Assembly (NCBI GenBank): GCA_963841705.1
Contig: CAWJDY010000025.1
Span: 1 to 64,000, forward strand
Direction of reading: 5' to 3'
DNA length: 64,000 nt
From: VAZQ01 sp963841705
GTDB taxonomy: Bacteria > Pseudomonadota > Alphaproteobacteria > Rhizobiales > Xanthobacteraceae
The translations under genes were made by a program, and so were the position numbers. Numbering within the stretch: position 1 is the stretch's first letter; every line of letters begins with the position of its first letter. The notes beneath the pieces are model-generated. The model was not told the DNA's origin, ran no database searches, and saw nothing but the letters and a program-made list of their open reading frames with translations. This document shows, piece after piece, positions 35,215 through 44,053 of the stretch.

Positions 35215-36113
35215 TGCTCGACCCAACGCTGCGCGAGCTGGAGCAGTTTCTCGCAGCTCTGTTCGATCGTGTCGTCCGAAGTATCGAGGGTCGCCTCTGC
35301 GCGCGCGTAATCGGCCCCGCGTGCTTCCAAGATGGCGATCAAATCCGCCATCGCTTCCCGATTATGTGCCATCGGTCGAAAGTCGCCTTGACCCATCACG
35401 CGGGCCATGTGCTCCTGCGGCCGCGCCTTGACCCATACCGTGTGCGTGCGGCGAAGAAGCAGCGCGAATGTCTCTGTGTCCGACACGATGCCGCCCGCAG
35501 CAGCAATCACCGCGGCCTCGTGCTCCGCGATGACGCGATCGAGACAGGCGCGCTCGTAGCGACGGAAAGTCGGCAGCCCGGCCATCTCGATCAGATCGGA
35601 AATGCTCGCGCCATGGGCCTGCTCGACCAGACGGTCGAGCTCGACAAATGGAAACGCAAGCGCGTCGGCCAAGCGGCGGCCCAGGGTCGATTTCCCGGCG
35701 CCGCGAAGCCCGATCAACGCGATCCGCCGAGCTCTGTCGGGCCTCGCCCGCGCCCCCGCGCGGGCTTCGATCAGCTCGGCAATGACAGGGAGCTCGCTCG
35801 CCGGCGCGCGCCCCAGCACATCGAGAATGCGAGTGAGCGCAACGGGCCGACCGCTGGCCCGAGGCAGCAGGTCGATGATGGGGAGCTCAAGTGCATTCGC
35901 GATCGCACTGAGCATGATCACGGAAGGGTTGCCCCGTCCGGCCTCGATTTGCGCCAAGTAGCGCTCCGACGCGCCGGATGCGTGCGCCAGCTGCCGCCGC
36001 GTCATTCCGCGCTTGGCGCGCGAGATGCGAACGAGGCGTCCGACCTCACCCGCCACGCTTTCGGGACGGGCGACCTGAGGCCGGTGTTCGGAATCGGTCT
36101 TGAGCTCGGACAT
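35211..36113 (-). CDS. boxR: BoxR/BzdR-type regulator, HTH plus shikimate-kinase-like domain
   Basis: 300 aa from ATG 36113. The N-terminal XRE helix-turn-helix (about 25-80) shows VRISRAKRGMTRRQLAHASG and RYLAQIEAGRGNPSV. The C-terminal shikimate-kinase-like domain (about 140-300) has P-loop IALIGLRGAGKSTLGRRLAD and FVELDRLVE. In BzdR and BoxR, benzoyl-CoA binds this domain and relieves repression. Two TGCA-N6-TGCA operators lie 29-56 nt upstream of the ATG, so the gene is probably autoregulated together with boxC and boxB. An upstream in-frame ATG (36170) would put the operators inside the coding region and is rejected. Confidence 0.94.
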   Translation of the reverse strand: MSELKTDSEHRPQVARPESVAGEVGRLVRISRAKRGMTRRQLAHASGASERYLAQIEAGRGNPSVIMLSAIANALELPIIDLLPRASGRPVALTRILDVLGRAPASELPVIAELIEARAGARARPDRARRIALIGLRGAGKSTLGRRLADALAFPFVELDRLVEQAHGASISDLIEMAGLPTFRRYERACLDRVIAEHEAAVIAAAGGIVSDTETFALLLRRTHTVWVKARPQEHMARVMGQGDFRPMAHNREAMADLIAILEARGADYARAEATLDTSDDTIEQSCEKLLQLAQRWVEQ

Positions 36114-36141
36114 GGCGTGAAGGAACGGCGATATCGGCATA

Positions 36142-36169
36142 TGCACTATAATGCATGCAATATAATGCA
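36142..36169. promoter_or_regulatory. Two abutting TGCA-N6-TGCA operator sites (BzdR/BoxR-type)
   Basis: Site 1: TGCA-CTATAA-TGCA at 36142-36155. Site 2: TGCA-ATATAA-TGCA at 36156-36169. They are directly adjacent, centre-to-centre 14 bp. TGCA-N6-TGCA is the known operator of BzdR/BoxR-type repressors in Azoarcus. The AT-rich spacers overlap a likely -10 region, so binding should block transcription of boxR-hydrolase-boxC-boxB. Similar tandem copies were not noticed elsewhere in the window. Confidence 0.88.
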
Positions 36170-36276
36170 TGTCCCGGCGGAGTCAATCCGCTCCGCCCCT
36201 GAAGCACAAGGCTCAGCTTGCAAATGGCAGTCGAGGGCAGAGGGGCTAGCGGGATCAACGCGATGAAGAAGACGTA

Positions 36277-37527
36277 TCACCGATCCAGCAGCGGGTCGCG
36301 GACAATGATTTTTTCGGCGTAGAGAGTGTCAATCTCGGCATCCGAAAGGCCCAACATTTCGCCCAGCACGGCTTCGTTATGCTCGCCCAACATGGCGGCT
36401 GCGACTGGGCACTGATCAGACCAGCGCGAGAACTTGACCGGCAGCCCCGGGATGTCGAACTCCCCGATGGCGCGGTCCTTCACCCGCCGTACGGTACCGC
36501 GCTGGCGCAGATGCGGATGCTCCATGGCCTCGCGCAGCGTGAGCACCGGCGCACACGCGACGCGCTGCCCCTCCAGCGCTGCGATCGCGGCGTCGCGGTT
36601 CGGAAACGTGCCGAGCCATTGCTCAATAATATCTCTGAGCGCCTCCTTGTTGTCCCGGCGCGCACGCGCGCTTGCAAAGCGTGGATCCTTTAGCAACTCG
36701 GGCATGCCCAAGGCCGTGACGCACTGCGTCCACTGATAGGGCATCACCATGATGGCGATGAACTCATCGCCCCTGCAGCGGAATATTCCGGTGGGTCCGC
36801 CGTCCGGATGAAGCGAGCCCGCGCGTCTCGGCGCAAACGAAGGCCCGCGCAGGGACGACTTGGGTACATTCACTTCATGCATGTGAAAATAAGTGTCGAT
36901 GAGCGAGCAGTCGATGTACTGGCCTTCGCCGGTGCGCTCCCGATGCAGCAGCGCGAATCCGATCGCCATGGCGGCACTCATTCCCGTTGCGCTGTCGCCG
37001 ATCGCGGTCGTGAATTGCGCTGGGCCGCGGTCCGCTTCGCCGATCGTATCGGTGATGCCGGCGTAGGCGGCCGCGATATAGTCGAAGCCGGGCTTCTGGC
37101 TCAGCGGACCGGTTTGGCCCGCGAGTGAGATCGAGCACATGATCAGTGCGGGATTGAGCGCTCGCAAGTCTTCGTATCCGAGCCCGGCGCGTGCCATCAC
37201 CCCCGGCGCGAAATTCTCGACCACCACGTCGACTTTGCCCGCCAGCGCTCTGATCAGGTCGCGCCCGCGCGCCTGCTTGATGTCGACCGCCAGGCTCTTC
37301 TTCGAATGATTGTGCTGGAAGTAATAGGTGCTTTGCGAGCACGTCTTGAGCTTGTCTTCGCGCGGCTTGTCGCCGGAGGCACGGCCACGGTCGCCAAAGG
37401 GCGCAAGCTCTACCTTGATCACGTCCGCTCCAAGCTCGGCCATGATCCGCGTGCAAGTCGGGCCGGCGACGAACTGGGTGATGTCCAGTACGCGATAGCC
37501 GGTGAGCATCGGCGCCTTCGCACTCAT
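36277..37527 (-). CDS. CaiB/BaiF family CoA-transferase
   Basis: 416 aa. Class III CoA-transferase features: MLTGYRVLDITQFVAGPTCT, MAELGADVIKVE, LAVDIKQARGRDLIRAL, and VVVENFAPGVMARAGLGYED. The region around VENF.PGVM carries the catalytic-Asp neighbourhood (IKVELAP...). It starts 11 nt after the DsbA-fold gene. It moves CoA between acids; being next to the box operon it could activate an aromatic acid, but no benzoate specificity is visible. The operators at 36142 lie between it and boxR. Confidence 0.88.
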   Translation of the reverse strand: MSAKAPMLTGYRVLDITQFVAGPTCTRIMAELGADVIKVELAPFGDRGRASGDKPREDKLKTCSQSTYYFQHNHSKKSLAVDIKQARGRDLIRALAGKVDVVVENFAPGVMARAGLGYEDLRALNPALIMCSISLAGQTGPLSQKPGFDYIAAAYAGITDTIGEADRGPAQFTTAIGDSATGMSAAMAIGFALLHRERTGEGQYIDCSLIDTYFHMHEVNVPKSSLRGPSFAPRRAGSLHPDGGPTGIFRCRGDEFIAIMVMPYQWTQCVTALGMPELLKDPRFASARARRDNKEALRDIIEQWLGTFPNRDAAIAALEGQRVACAPVLTLREAMEHPHLRQRGTVRRVKDRAIGEFDIPGLPVKFSRWSDQCPVAAAMLGEHNEAVLGEMLGLSDAEIDTLYAEKIIVRDPLLDR

Positions 37528-37538
37528 TGCGCGCGGGC

Positions 37539-38168
37539 TCAGGCAGCCGTTGCTGGCGCACCAGGCGCGAGGCCGGTTTCGGTCAGGCGCTGCTCGAGCA
37601 GGCCCAGGCGATCGTGGCCCCAGAATGGCTCGCCGCGGAAAACGAAAAAAGGCACGCCAAAGACGTGGTCTGCTGCCGCCTCCTGCTGGCAGCGTTCATA
37701 AAGCTCGCGGCCTTCGCCGGCAAGGTAGCCGAAATAATCCCGTTCGGGCAGGCCGATCCGGGCGAGCAACTGCGCCACCGCCTCTGGTTGGTCGGCCTCG
37801 AATTCGCGCAGGAAGAAATGCTTGAAAGCCGCGCGGCCGTATTCGAGGAAGCGGCCGTGCCTTTGCGCGAAAAGGCCGCCGATGGCAGCGGGTGTAGTGT
37901 CGTAGATTTTCAAGGGGCCCCGTATCCACAACCCGCGCGGCTTCGCGAAACGGCGTGCGTCCATGTAGGAGTATCTGACCTTGTACTCGGAATAGATGCT
38001 GCGCTCGCCCTTGCCTTTGACTCGCAGCTGAAACGGGATCCAGCGCACCCGCACATTGAAGCGCTCCGCGAGCGCCATGCCCGGATCGAACGCGACGTAG
38101 GCGTATGGGCTCTTGAAGTCCGAGTACATTTTTATTTCGTCGCGCTGTTCGCCTGGCGAGCCCTGCAT
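37539..38168 (-). CDS. DsbA-fold protein, 2-hydroxychromene-2-carboxylate isomerase-like
   Basis: 209 aa from ATG 38168, AGGAGA upstream. DEIKMYSDFKSPYAYVAFDP is the typical start of DsbA-fold isomerases, where SPY replaces the CxxC active site. GVPFFVFRGEPFWGHDRLGL is the conserved C-terminal cis-Pro and WG.DR region. HCCA isomerases and kappa GSTs share this. No signal peptide, so it is cytoplasmic and a likely glutathione-dependent isomerase or related enzyme. Its substrate is unknown. It precedes and probably co-transcribes with the CoA-transferase. Confidence 0.86.
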   Translation of the reverse strand: MQGSPGEQRDEIKMYSDFKSPYAYVAFDPGMALAERFNVRVRWIPFQLRVKGKGERSIYSEYKVRYSYMDARRFAKPRGLWIRGPLKIYDTTPAAIGGLFAQRHGRFLEYGRAAFKHFFLREFEADQPEAVAQLLARIGLPERDYFGYLAGEGRELYERCQQEAAADHVFGVPFFVFRGEPFWGHDRLGLLEQRLTETGLAPGAPATAA

Positions 38169-38228
38169 TGCCGTTCTCCTGGAGGTGACGCATTCCAACT
38201 TTGCTGCATTGGATGGGTCCGCGGTGGT

Positions 38229-39272
38229 TTATCCCGGCTCATCGCGGCTGCCGGCCAGGGCAGAGACCGAAGCGAACAGGCTGAGCACCTGAGCCTGCGC
38301 GATATTACGGGTGATGAAGACGAGCCGGGTCGCGCGCTCGCCGCCGGGCCACGCGGTTAGCTCGATCGGCGGATGCGCGAGGTGCTGCACGACCTGGACC
38401 ATCACCGGCCCGCGGCAGCCCTCGACATGGAGAAAGCCCTTCACCCGCAGGAGATCGGGACCGCGCAGCGCGATGAGTGTTTCCATCGCGCGGGCAAAAA
38501 CATCCCACACCATCGGCGTGGCATCGTTGATGACGAAGCTTGCAATTCCGTCGCTGTGCTCGGCTTCGGCGACAAAGCCGAAACGCCCGGCAGGCTCGCT
38601 GGCCTCGGTCCCGAGCAGGCAGCGCGGATCGAGATCGCCCGCAACGGCGAGATCAATCGGCGCGCGCGCATTGAGCTGGTGCAGGCGTTCGATCAGACGG
38701 TCGACCGCATGTGCGGAGACAAGGTCCGTCTTCGACACTACCAGGTGATCGGCGAGGATCGCCTGCTTTCTCGCTTCCGCCGACCATGCAAGCGTATCGA
38801 GACCGGCAACAGCATCGACCATGGCCAGCAGCGCCTCGACGTGAAACTCGCCGCCGAGCGCGCGATCGGTCGCGAACGTCTGCAGGATGGGGCCGGGGTC
38901 GGCGAGCCCGCTGGTCTCGATCAAGATGCGCGTGAATGGCGGCACCCGCCCCTGCTCGCGCTCGGCGACAAGCCCGCGCAGCGCGATCTGCAGATCGGAG
39001 CGGGTGTTGCAGCACAGGCAGCCGTTGCCGAGGAGCGTGACCTGGTCGCTGATGCTGCGTACGAGCGCGTCATCTATGCCGGCACTGCCGAATTCGTTGA
39101 TCACGACGGCAGTGCCTTGGCCTTCCGGCGTGTTCAGGAAGCGCCGCACCAGGGTCGTCTTGCCCGCGCCGAGGAATCCGGTGACGATGGTCACGGGAAT
39201 GCGCGCGCCGCGTGCACGCTTGAGCCTGCGTCCAAACCGCCCCGCCTCGCGGGAAGGAAAGATGTCGAGCAT
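38229..39272 (-). CDS. CobW/COG0523 GTPase (metallochaperone family)
   Basis: 347 aa from ATG 39272; the in-frame ATG 39302 falls in a repeat. P-loop TIVTGFLGAGKTTLVRRFLN, Switch-type VVINEFGSAGIDDALV, the metal motif GNGCLCCNTRSDL, and NKxD-like VVSKTDLVSAHAV. The C-terminal domain contains RVKGFLHVEGCRGPVMVQVV. The CxCC motif binds a divalent metal passed to a client enzyme using GTP. Compared with the relative at 53818 it has no His-rich stretch. Co-location with catabolic genes hints at metal supply to a local enzyme (inference). Confidence 0.9.
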   Translation of the reverse strand: MLDIFPSREAGRFGRRLKRARGARIPVTIVTGFLGAGKTTLVRRFLNTPEGQGTAVVINEFGSAGIDDALVRSISDQVTLLGNGCLCCNTRSDLQIALRGLVAEREQGRVPPFTRILIETSGLADPGPILQTFATDRALGGEFHVEALLAMVDAVAGLDTLAWSAEARKQAILADHLVVSKTDLVSAHAVDRLIERLHQLNARAPIDLAVAGDLDPRCLLGTEASEPAGRFGFVAEAEHSDGIASFVINDATPMVWDVFARAMETLIALRGPDLLRVKGFLHVEGCRGPVMVQVVQHLAHPPIELTAWPGGERATRLVFITRNIAQAQVLSLFASVSALAGSRDEPG

Positions 39273-39291
39273 CAGCTGACTGCAGTAGCCC

Positions 39292-39372
39292 GTAGCCCGC
39301 ATGAGCGCAGCGATATGCGGGCCACCACTCAGGCGCCGTGCTCCCGGATGGCGCCTCGCTTATCCGGGCTAC
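39292..39372. repeat. GTAGCCCG-type intergenic palindrome
   Basis: GTAGCCCGCATGAGCGCAGCG at the left is mirrored loosely by CGCTTATCCGGGCTAC at the right, with CCCGGATGGCGCCTCGCTTA between. This type of dispersed imperfect palindrome is common in Bradyrhizobium-like genomes. It lies between the COG0523 gene and the LVIVD gene. Confidence 0.6.
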
Positions 39373-39381
39373 AAGCGCGAC

Positions 39382-40626
39382 TCAAAAATCCATCTCCAGG
39401 ATGTAAAGGCCGCCGATGTGACGATCGACGGTGTAGACGATCTCGCGCTCGTCCACGAATACATCGTTGAGCTGAATGGTGCCGGTCGGCGCCATCGGCG
39501 GGGCTGGGGGCACGAACACGCCGATCTCCTTGGGCTGGTAGGCATTGGAGATGTCGTAGGCACGCAAGCCGCCGTTGAAGAAGGTACCGAGCACGATCTG
39601 GTCCGAGTGCCACGCAGTCGGCAGCGGCACGTTCTCATGAATGTTGTGCGCGCCGAAACGGCCGGCGGCGGCGAAGGGCCTGTAATCGGGCATCGGGCAA
39701 GTGGCGATCGGAACCAGGTTGCTCTCTTCGCGCGCGTCAAGCACCCAGATGAGCTTCGGCCAATCCTTCGCGTTGTTCTCCGTTGACTCGTCGGTGACCA
39801 GCATGAGACCACGATCGAACAACGGCATCACGGTGTGCATGAACCCGGTATAGGGCGGCGAGTTGGTCCACTGCGACACCTTCTTGGGACTGGCCTTGTC
39901 GGAGATGTCGAGGACAAACATCCCGCCGTCGATGTAAGCGAGATAGCAGCGGTTCCCCCGCTGCGGATAGACGTTGGTGTTGTGCGCCCGGTGGCCCTTG
40001 TCCAGCGGGTGGCGGGGCGGCGGCATCACGTTGTCGCCCTGGCGGGTGCCCGGCATCCACCAGCGGCCGATCTCGACCGGCTTCGACGGGTTGCGCACGT
40101 CGATGCAGCGATAGAACTGGTCGTCGAGCGGGTGCGTCGGCACAAAGTCAGGCGCGCCCGAAGCCGTGTGCACGTACTCGCCATCGCAAAACCACAGCTG
40201 ATGCACGCCGCGCGAGGTGGGCCCCGAGCAGTCGAAGAACGAGATCGACTTCGGCTTTTCCGGGACGGAAATATCGAACAGCTCGAAGCCCGCCGGCTGT
40301 GCTCCCTTCTTCTGCGTCTGGTACGCGACCGCCATCAGGTTTCCGCAGGTCTCCAGCGAGTTCGACCGCATCTGGGAATGCGCCAGATCCGTCTGCACCA
40401 CCACTTTCGGCTGGCGCGGATCGGAGACGTCGACCGCGGTAAAATTCTTCGGCGCGCTCTCGTGCGCGAGCCAGAGAATGCGCCGGCCGTCGGGCGCGAT
40501 CTGGATCGACATGCCTTCGCCCATGCCGCCGAATCCGTCGAGCGCATGCTGGGCGATCAGCTTGAAATTCCAAGTGATGGGCTGATACGCGCCCTTCTGC
40601 ACCGGGCTCTGTTCGGCAACGGCCAT
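39382..40626 (-). CDS. LVIVD-repeat beta-propeller protein
   Basis: 414 aa, AAGGAGCAGCCC before ATG 40626. Repeats of the LVIVD type such as NFTAVDVSDPRQPKVVVQTD, GFELFDISVPEKPKSISFFD, GGMFVLDISDKASPKKVSQW and GGLRAYDISNAYQPKEIGVF give a seven-bladed propeller. Several His are conserved (LWLAHESAPKNF, VHQLWFCDGEYVHTASG, RFGAHNIHENVP), suggesting a metal site. No signal peptide is evident. The molecular function of this family is not established. Confidence 0.88.
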   Translation of the reverse strand: MAVAEQSPVQKGAYQPITWNFKLIAQHALDGFGGMGEGMSIQIAPDGRRILWLAHESAPKNFTAVDVSDPRQPKVVVQTDLAHSQMRSNSLETCGNLMAVAYQTQKKGAQPAGFELFDISVPEKPKSISFFDCSGPTSRGVHQLWFCDGEYVHTASGAPDFVPTHPLDDQFYRCIDVRNPSKPVEIGRWWMPGTRQGDNVMPPPRHPLDKGHRAHNTNVYPQRGNRCYLAYIDGGMFVLDISDKASPKKVSQWTNSPPYTGFMHTVMPLFDRGLMLVTDESTENNAKDWPKLIWVLDAREESNLVPIATCPMPDYRPFAAAGRFGAHNIHENVPLPTAWHSDQIVLGTFFNGGLRAYDISNAYQPKEIGVFVPPAPPMAPTGTIQLNDVFVDEREIVYTVDRHIGGLYILEMDF

Positions 40627-41149
40627 GGGCTGCTCCTTAAATCAACCGGCGCTATCAGCGGCCTTTGTCCATCGATCAAAGCCGCGGCGCCGTGCTCCGG
40701 CTCGCAATGGCGGAAATCCTCTTCGCGCGCAAGAGAACCCCGGCATGCGCCGCAAGCCAGGCGCTCGCTGGCATGTAGGGGCGGGTTTGAAACCCGCCCC
40801 TACGGTGGGCAACCATTCCGACCCCTCCTCGTTTGAACTCCTAACAAGGGCAGAAAGGAAAGAGCCGTGAGATCCTTGTCGGCCTCTGGTACGCGCTGCC
40901 CCTGCTCATCCGCGCCCGCCTACAGCATACGTGAGGTGTGAAACGCCAACAGCTCGCGTAGGCCGCTGGGTCCCGCGTCTCGTTACGTTCGGGCCAGGAG
41001 GCCCTCACTTCACTTGCCCGGGACACGAGGCCTTGCGTCCCGGCCCGCCCTCGCTTGACCCGGGCGAGAGCCGGGACCAGGGGCACACGGCGTAGCGTTG
41101 TGATAGCGCTCTGCCTTGGAGGAATGTATGAAGCCCGCGGAGGTGCAGC
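40627..41149. other. Intergenic region between divergent LVIVD and bioB genes
   Basis: No gene supported. Contains the palindrome 40775-40803 and an imperfect inverted repeat GGGACACGAGG..CCTTGCGTCCC near 41021-41042. The bioB promoter must lie here, but no clear BioR-type site was identified. Confidence 0.45.
40775..40803. repeat. GTAGGGGCGGGTTT palindrome
   Basis: GTAGGGGCGGGTTT, central G, AAACCCGCCCCTAC: perfect 14-bp arms. Also found at 62501-62529, with variants at 56768-56795 and 61077-61105. Confidence 0.88.
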
Positions 41150-42151
41150 ATGCATATGGCACGATCCAAGCTTCCGTTGTCCGGCACTCCGCCGCCTGAT
41201 CTTCTAGGCGTCGTTCGCCACGACTGGACGCGCGCGGAGGTGCGCGGGCTGCTTGCGCTGCCGTTCCCGGAATTGATATTTCGCGCGCAGAGCGTTCACC
41301 GCCTGCACTTCGACCCGTGCGAGGTGCAGGTCTCCACGCTCCTTTCGATCAAGACCGGCGGCTGTCCGGAGGATTGCGCCTACTGTCCCCAGAGCGCCCG
41401 CTACCACACCGGCGTGAAGGCGGAGAAGCTCATGGGGCTCGATGCAGTCGCGGTCGAAGCGAAAGCGGCCAAGGCCGCCGGCGCGAGCCGGTTCTGCATG
41501 GGCGCGGCGTGGCGAGAGCCGAAGGACCGCGATCTCGATTCCGTCTGCGCGATGGTGGCAGCGGTCAAAGCGCTGGGGCTCGAGACCTGCGCGACCCTCG
41601 GCATGCTCACGCAAGCGCAGGCGCAGCGTCTCAAAGCCGCGGGGCTCGATTACTACAATCACAACCTCGATACCTCTCCCGAGTACTATGGCGCGATCAT
41701 CACCACGCGCACCTACCAGGATCGGCTCGACACGCTCGAGCACGTGCGCGCGGCCGGCATGCGCGTATGTTGCGGCGGCATCATCGGCATGGGGGAGACT
41801 ATCGAGGACCGCGCAGAGCTGATTGCAACGCTGGCAAATCTGCCTGTGCACCCGGAGAGCGTGCCCATCAATAGGCTGGTCAGGGTTGAAGGTACGCCGC
41901 TCGCGCGCGAGCCCGAGAGCGACGCAATCGCGTTCGTGCGCACCATCGCCGTGGCGCGCATCGCCATGCCGCGATCCGTGGTGCGCCTTTCCGCCGGCCG
42001 CGAGGAGATGAGCGAAGAGACGCAGGCGCTGTGCTTTCTCGCCGGCGCCAACTCCATCTTCTATGGGCCGAAGCTGCTCACCACTCCCAACCCCGGGCAC
42101 GATCGCGATCAGCGCCTGTTCGCGAAGCTCGGCCTCACGCAGATGTGTTAA
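41150..42151 (+). CDS. bioB: Biotin synthase
   Basis: 333 aa. GGAGG lies six nt before ATG 41150 (an ATG two codons later is also possible). The radical-SAM cluster CPEDCAYCPQS sits in TLLSIKTGGCPEDCAYCPQS. BioB-specific motifs follow: GASRFCMGAAWREPKDRD, NHNLDTSPEYY, VCCGGIIGMGE, NRLVRVEGTPL and GANSIFYGPKLLTT. It inserts sulfur into dethiobiotin. Other bio genes are absent, so biotin synthesis is split in this genome. The ABC transporter genes downstream start 40 nt later. Confidence 0.96.
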   Translation: MHMARSKLPLSGTPPPDLLGVVRHDWTRAEVRGLLALPFPELIFRAQSVHRLHFDPCEVQVSTLLSIKTGGCPEDCAYCPQSARYHTGVKAEKLMGLDAVAVEAKAAKAAGASRFCMGAAWREPKDRDLDSVCAMVAAVKALGLETCATLGMLTQAQAQRLKAAGLDYYNHNLDTSPEYYGAIITTRTYQDRLDTLEHVRAAGMRVCCGGIIGMGETIEDRAELIATLANLPVHPESVPINRLVRVEGTPLAREPESDAIAFVRTIAVARIAMPRSVVRLSAGREEMSEETQALCFLAGANSIFYGPKLLTTPNPGHDRDQRLFAKLGLTQMC

Positions 42152-42190
42152 CACATGGGTGCGGCCTGAAACCTTCTGATGGAGAAATGC

Positions 42191-43198
42191 ATGCGACATT
42201 TGGCGACGCTGCTGGCCCGCTGTGTGAGCGCAATCGTCCTCGCATCGGCCGGATCGCAGGCTTGGGCGGCTGACCATGTGACGGTCGCAACCGACTGGTC
42301 ACCGCACGGGATGGTATCGGGCCTGCTCCTCGCCAAGCAGAACGGCGCCTTTGCAGCAGCCGGTCTCGACGTCGATGTGCTCGACGGCAAAGGCTCGACC
42401 ACAACGGTGCAGCAGGTGGCGGCGGGCCAGCTTGATATCGGCTTCGGCCAGCTCAGCAGCATGGCTGCGGCCGTCGCCAACGGCATTCCCGTTACGTCGA
42501 TCATGGGGTTGGTGCAGGCCGGCGACAACGGGCTGATGGTTCCGGCGGACAACGGCTGGAAGACGCTCGGCGACCTCAAGGGCAAGCGGATTGCCGTCGC
42601 CGCGGGCGCGGCTTCCACGACCTTCTTCGATGCTTTTCTCAAGGCGGGCGGCACATCGCGCAGCGATTTCAACATCATCAACGTCGATACCACGGCGCTC
42701 ACAAGCACCTACGTCACCGGCGCGGCTGATGCCGTGCTCACGACCGTGGCATGGTCAAAGCCGCAGGTCGATGTTGTGCGGCCGTCACGCCCGTTTTTCT
42801 TTTCCGATGTAGGTCTCCTCATCCCGGGTTATGGGCTGATCGTCCGCAAGGACGCCGTCGATGCCAAATCCGACATCTTGAAGCGATTTGTCGAGGTTCA
42901 GCAGAAGACCTGGGTCTATATCTTTGCCGGACACGAGCAGGAGGCGATTGACGCGATCCTCGCGCAGCGCCAGGGCATGCGGCTCGACGGAGCGATCATG
43001 CTCTCGCAATTGAAAGGTTTCATGCCGCTTTTCGAAACGCCTGCGACCAAGGGCAAGCCGATGGGCTGGCAGGCGGAAACCGACTGGCAAAACACGTTGC
43101 GCGTCATGCGTGAAGTCGGGATGGCAAAGGCGGGCATGCAGCCCGCGGACATGTACACCAACACGTTCATCTCGGACCAGATCGGTCGAGCCAAATGA
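42191..43198 (+). CDS. NMT1/THI5-like ABC transporter substrate-binding protein
   Basis: 335 aa from ATG 42191, whose ribosome site GGAG lies inside the upstream ATG codon region (42179). Signal peptide CVSAIVLASAGSQAWA then ADHVTVATDWSPHGMVSGLL, the usual start of NMT1/THI5 proteins. TTVQQVAAGQLDIGFGQLSS and LKGKRIAVAAGAASTTFFDA are conserved. The family includes receptors for pyrimidine (thiamine precursor), sulfonate or nitrate-type ligands. A downstream ATPase and permease complete the system, and the stop overlaps the ATPase start (ATGA). Confidence 0.88.
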   Translation: MRHLATLLARCVSAIVLASAGSQAWAADHVTVATDWSPHGMVSGLLLAKQNGAFAAAGLDVDVLDGKGSTTTVQQVAAGQLDIGFGQLSSMAAAVANGIPVTSIMGLVQAGDNGLMVPADNGWKTLGDLKGKRIAVAAGAASTTFFDAFLKAGGTSRSDFNIINVDTTALTSTYVTGAADAVLTTVAWSKPQVDVVRPSRPFFFSDVGLLIPGYGLIVRKDAVDAKSDILKRFVEVQQKTWVYIFAGHEQEAIDAILAQRQGMRLDGAIMLSQLKGFMPLFETPATKGKPMGWQAETDWQNTLRVMREVGMAKAGMQPADMYTNTFISDQIGRAK

Positions 43199-44028
43199 AT
43201 GTCGTGCACGGCACCTTGCGGTCGGCGCCGGCTGCAAGCAAACGACAGCCGTTCCTCGAGATCAAGAATGTCGCCAAGACCTATGGTTCGGTCCGCGGTG
43301 ACGTACCTGCGCTAAGCGATATCAATCTTACGATCGGCGCCTGTGAGTTCATCAGCATTCTAGGGCCGAGCGGATGCGGCAAGACGACCTTGCTGCGCTG
43401 CCTTGCCGGGCTGGACCAGCCGAGCGCGGGCGTTATCTTGATCGGCTCGAAGGCCGTGTCCGGTCCACCCGACAATCTGGGGGTAGTGTTCCAGCGCGAC
43501 GTTCTGCTGGAGTGGCGCACCGTGTTGCAGAACGTGCTGCTGCCGGTGGAGGTCTATCGGCTCAACCTGCAGGACTGGCGGCAGCGCGCGCTGCAATCAT
43601 TGGCGATGCTGGGCCTTGCCGGTTTCGAGCATCGCTACCCGTGGGAGCTGTCCGGCGGTATGCGCCAGCGCGTCGCCATCTCCCGCGCATTGCTGCTCAA
43701 CCCAACCCTCCTGTTGATGGACGAACCTTTCGGCGCGCTTGACGCAATGACGCGCGACGAGCTCAATCTCGAGCTGCAACGGATCTGGATGGCAGACAGC
43801 AAGACGGTCGTCTTCGTCACCCATTCGATAACGGAAGCGGTCTTCCTCGCCGATCGGGTGGTGGTGATGTCGCGCTCGCCGGGCCGCATCGTCGATATCA
43901 TGGACGTTGACCTTGCGCGCCCGCGCGATCTGGCCATCCGCGAAACAGCCGAGTTTGCGCGGCTGTGCCGCAGCGCGCGCCTGCTGTTCGAACAGATGGG
44001 GCTCATGCGCGGCAGCGTACGTGCGTGA
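43195..44028 (+). CDS. NitT/TauT-type ABC transporter ATPase
   Basis: 277 aa. Walker A GPSGCGKTT, Q-loop VFQRD, signature LSGGMRQRVAISRALL, Walker B TLLLMDEPFGALD, H-loop VTHSITEAVFLADR. ATG 43195 overlaps the binding-protein stop, so translation is coupled. It energises the permease encoded 25 nt downstream. The three genes plus bioB are in the same direction and may form one transcript. Confidence 0.9.
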   Translation: MNVVHGTLRSAPAASKRQPFLEIKNVAKTYGSVRGDVPALSDINLTIGACEFISILGPSGCGKTTLLRCLAGLDQPSAGVILIGSKAVSGPPDNLGVVFQRDVLLEWRTVLQNVLLPVEVYRLNLQDWRQRALQSLAMLGLAGFEHRYPWELSGGMRQRVAISRALLLNPTLLLMDEPFGALDAMTRDELNLELQRIWMADSKTVVFVTHSITEAVFLADRVVVMSRSPGRIVDIMDVDLARPRDLAIRETAEFARLCRSARLLFEQMGLMRGSVRA

Positions 44029-44053
44029 GCGCCGGCACGCTTGAGGCACTGGC

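Noticed and set aside
36114..36170. Longer boxR start at 36170
   Set aside because: It would place both TGCA-N6-TGCA sites inside the coding region and adds a non-conserved leader.
38173..40836. Long plus-strand frames antisense to LVIVD, COG0523 and DsbA-fold genes (for example 38373-39470, 39835-40836)
   Set aside because: High-GC antisense shadows rich in Arg/His without domains.
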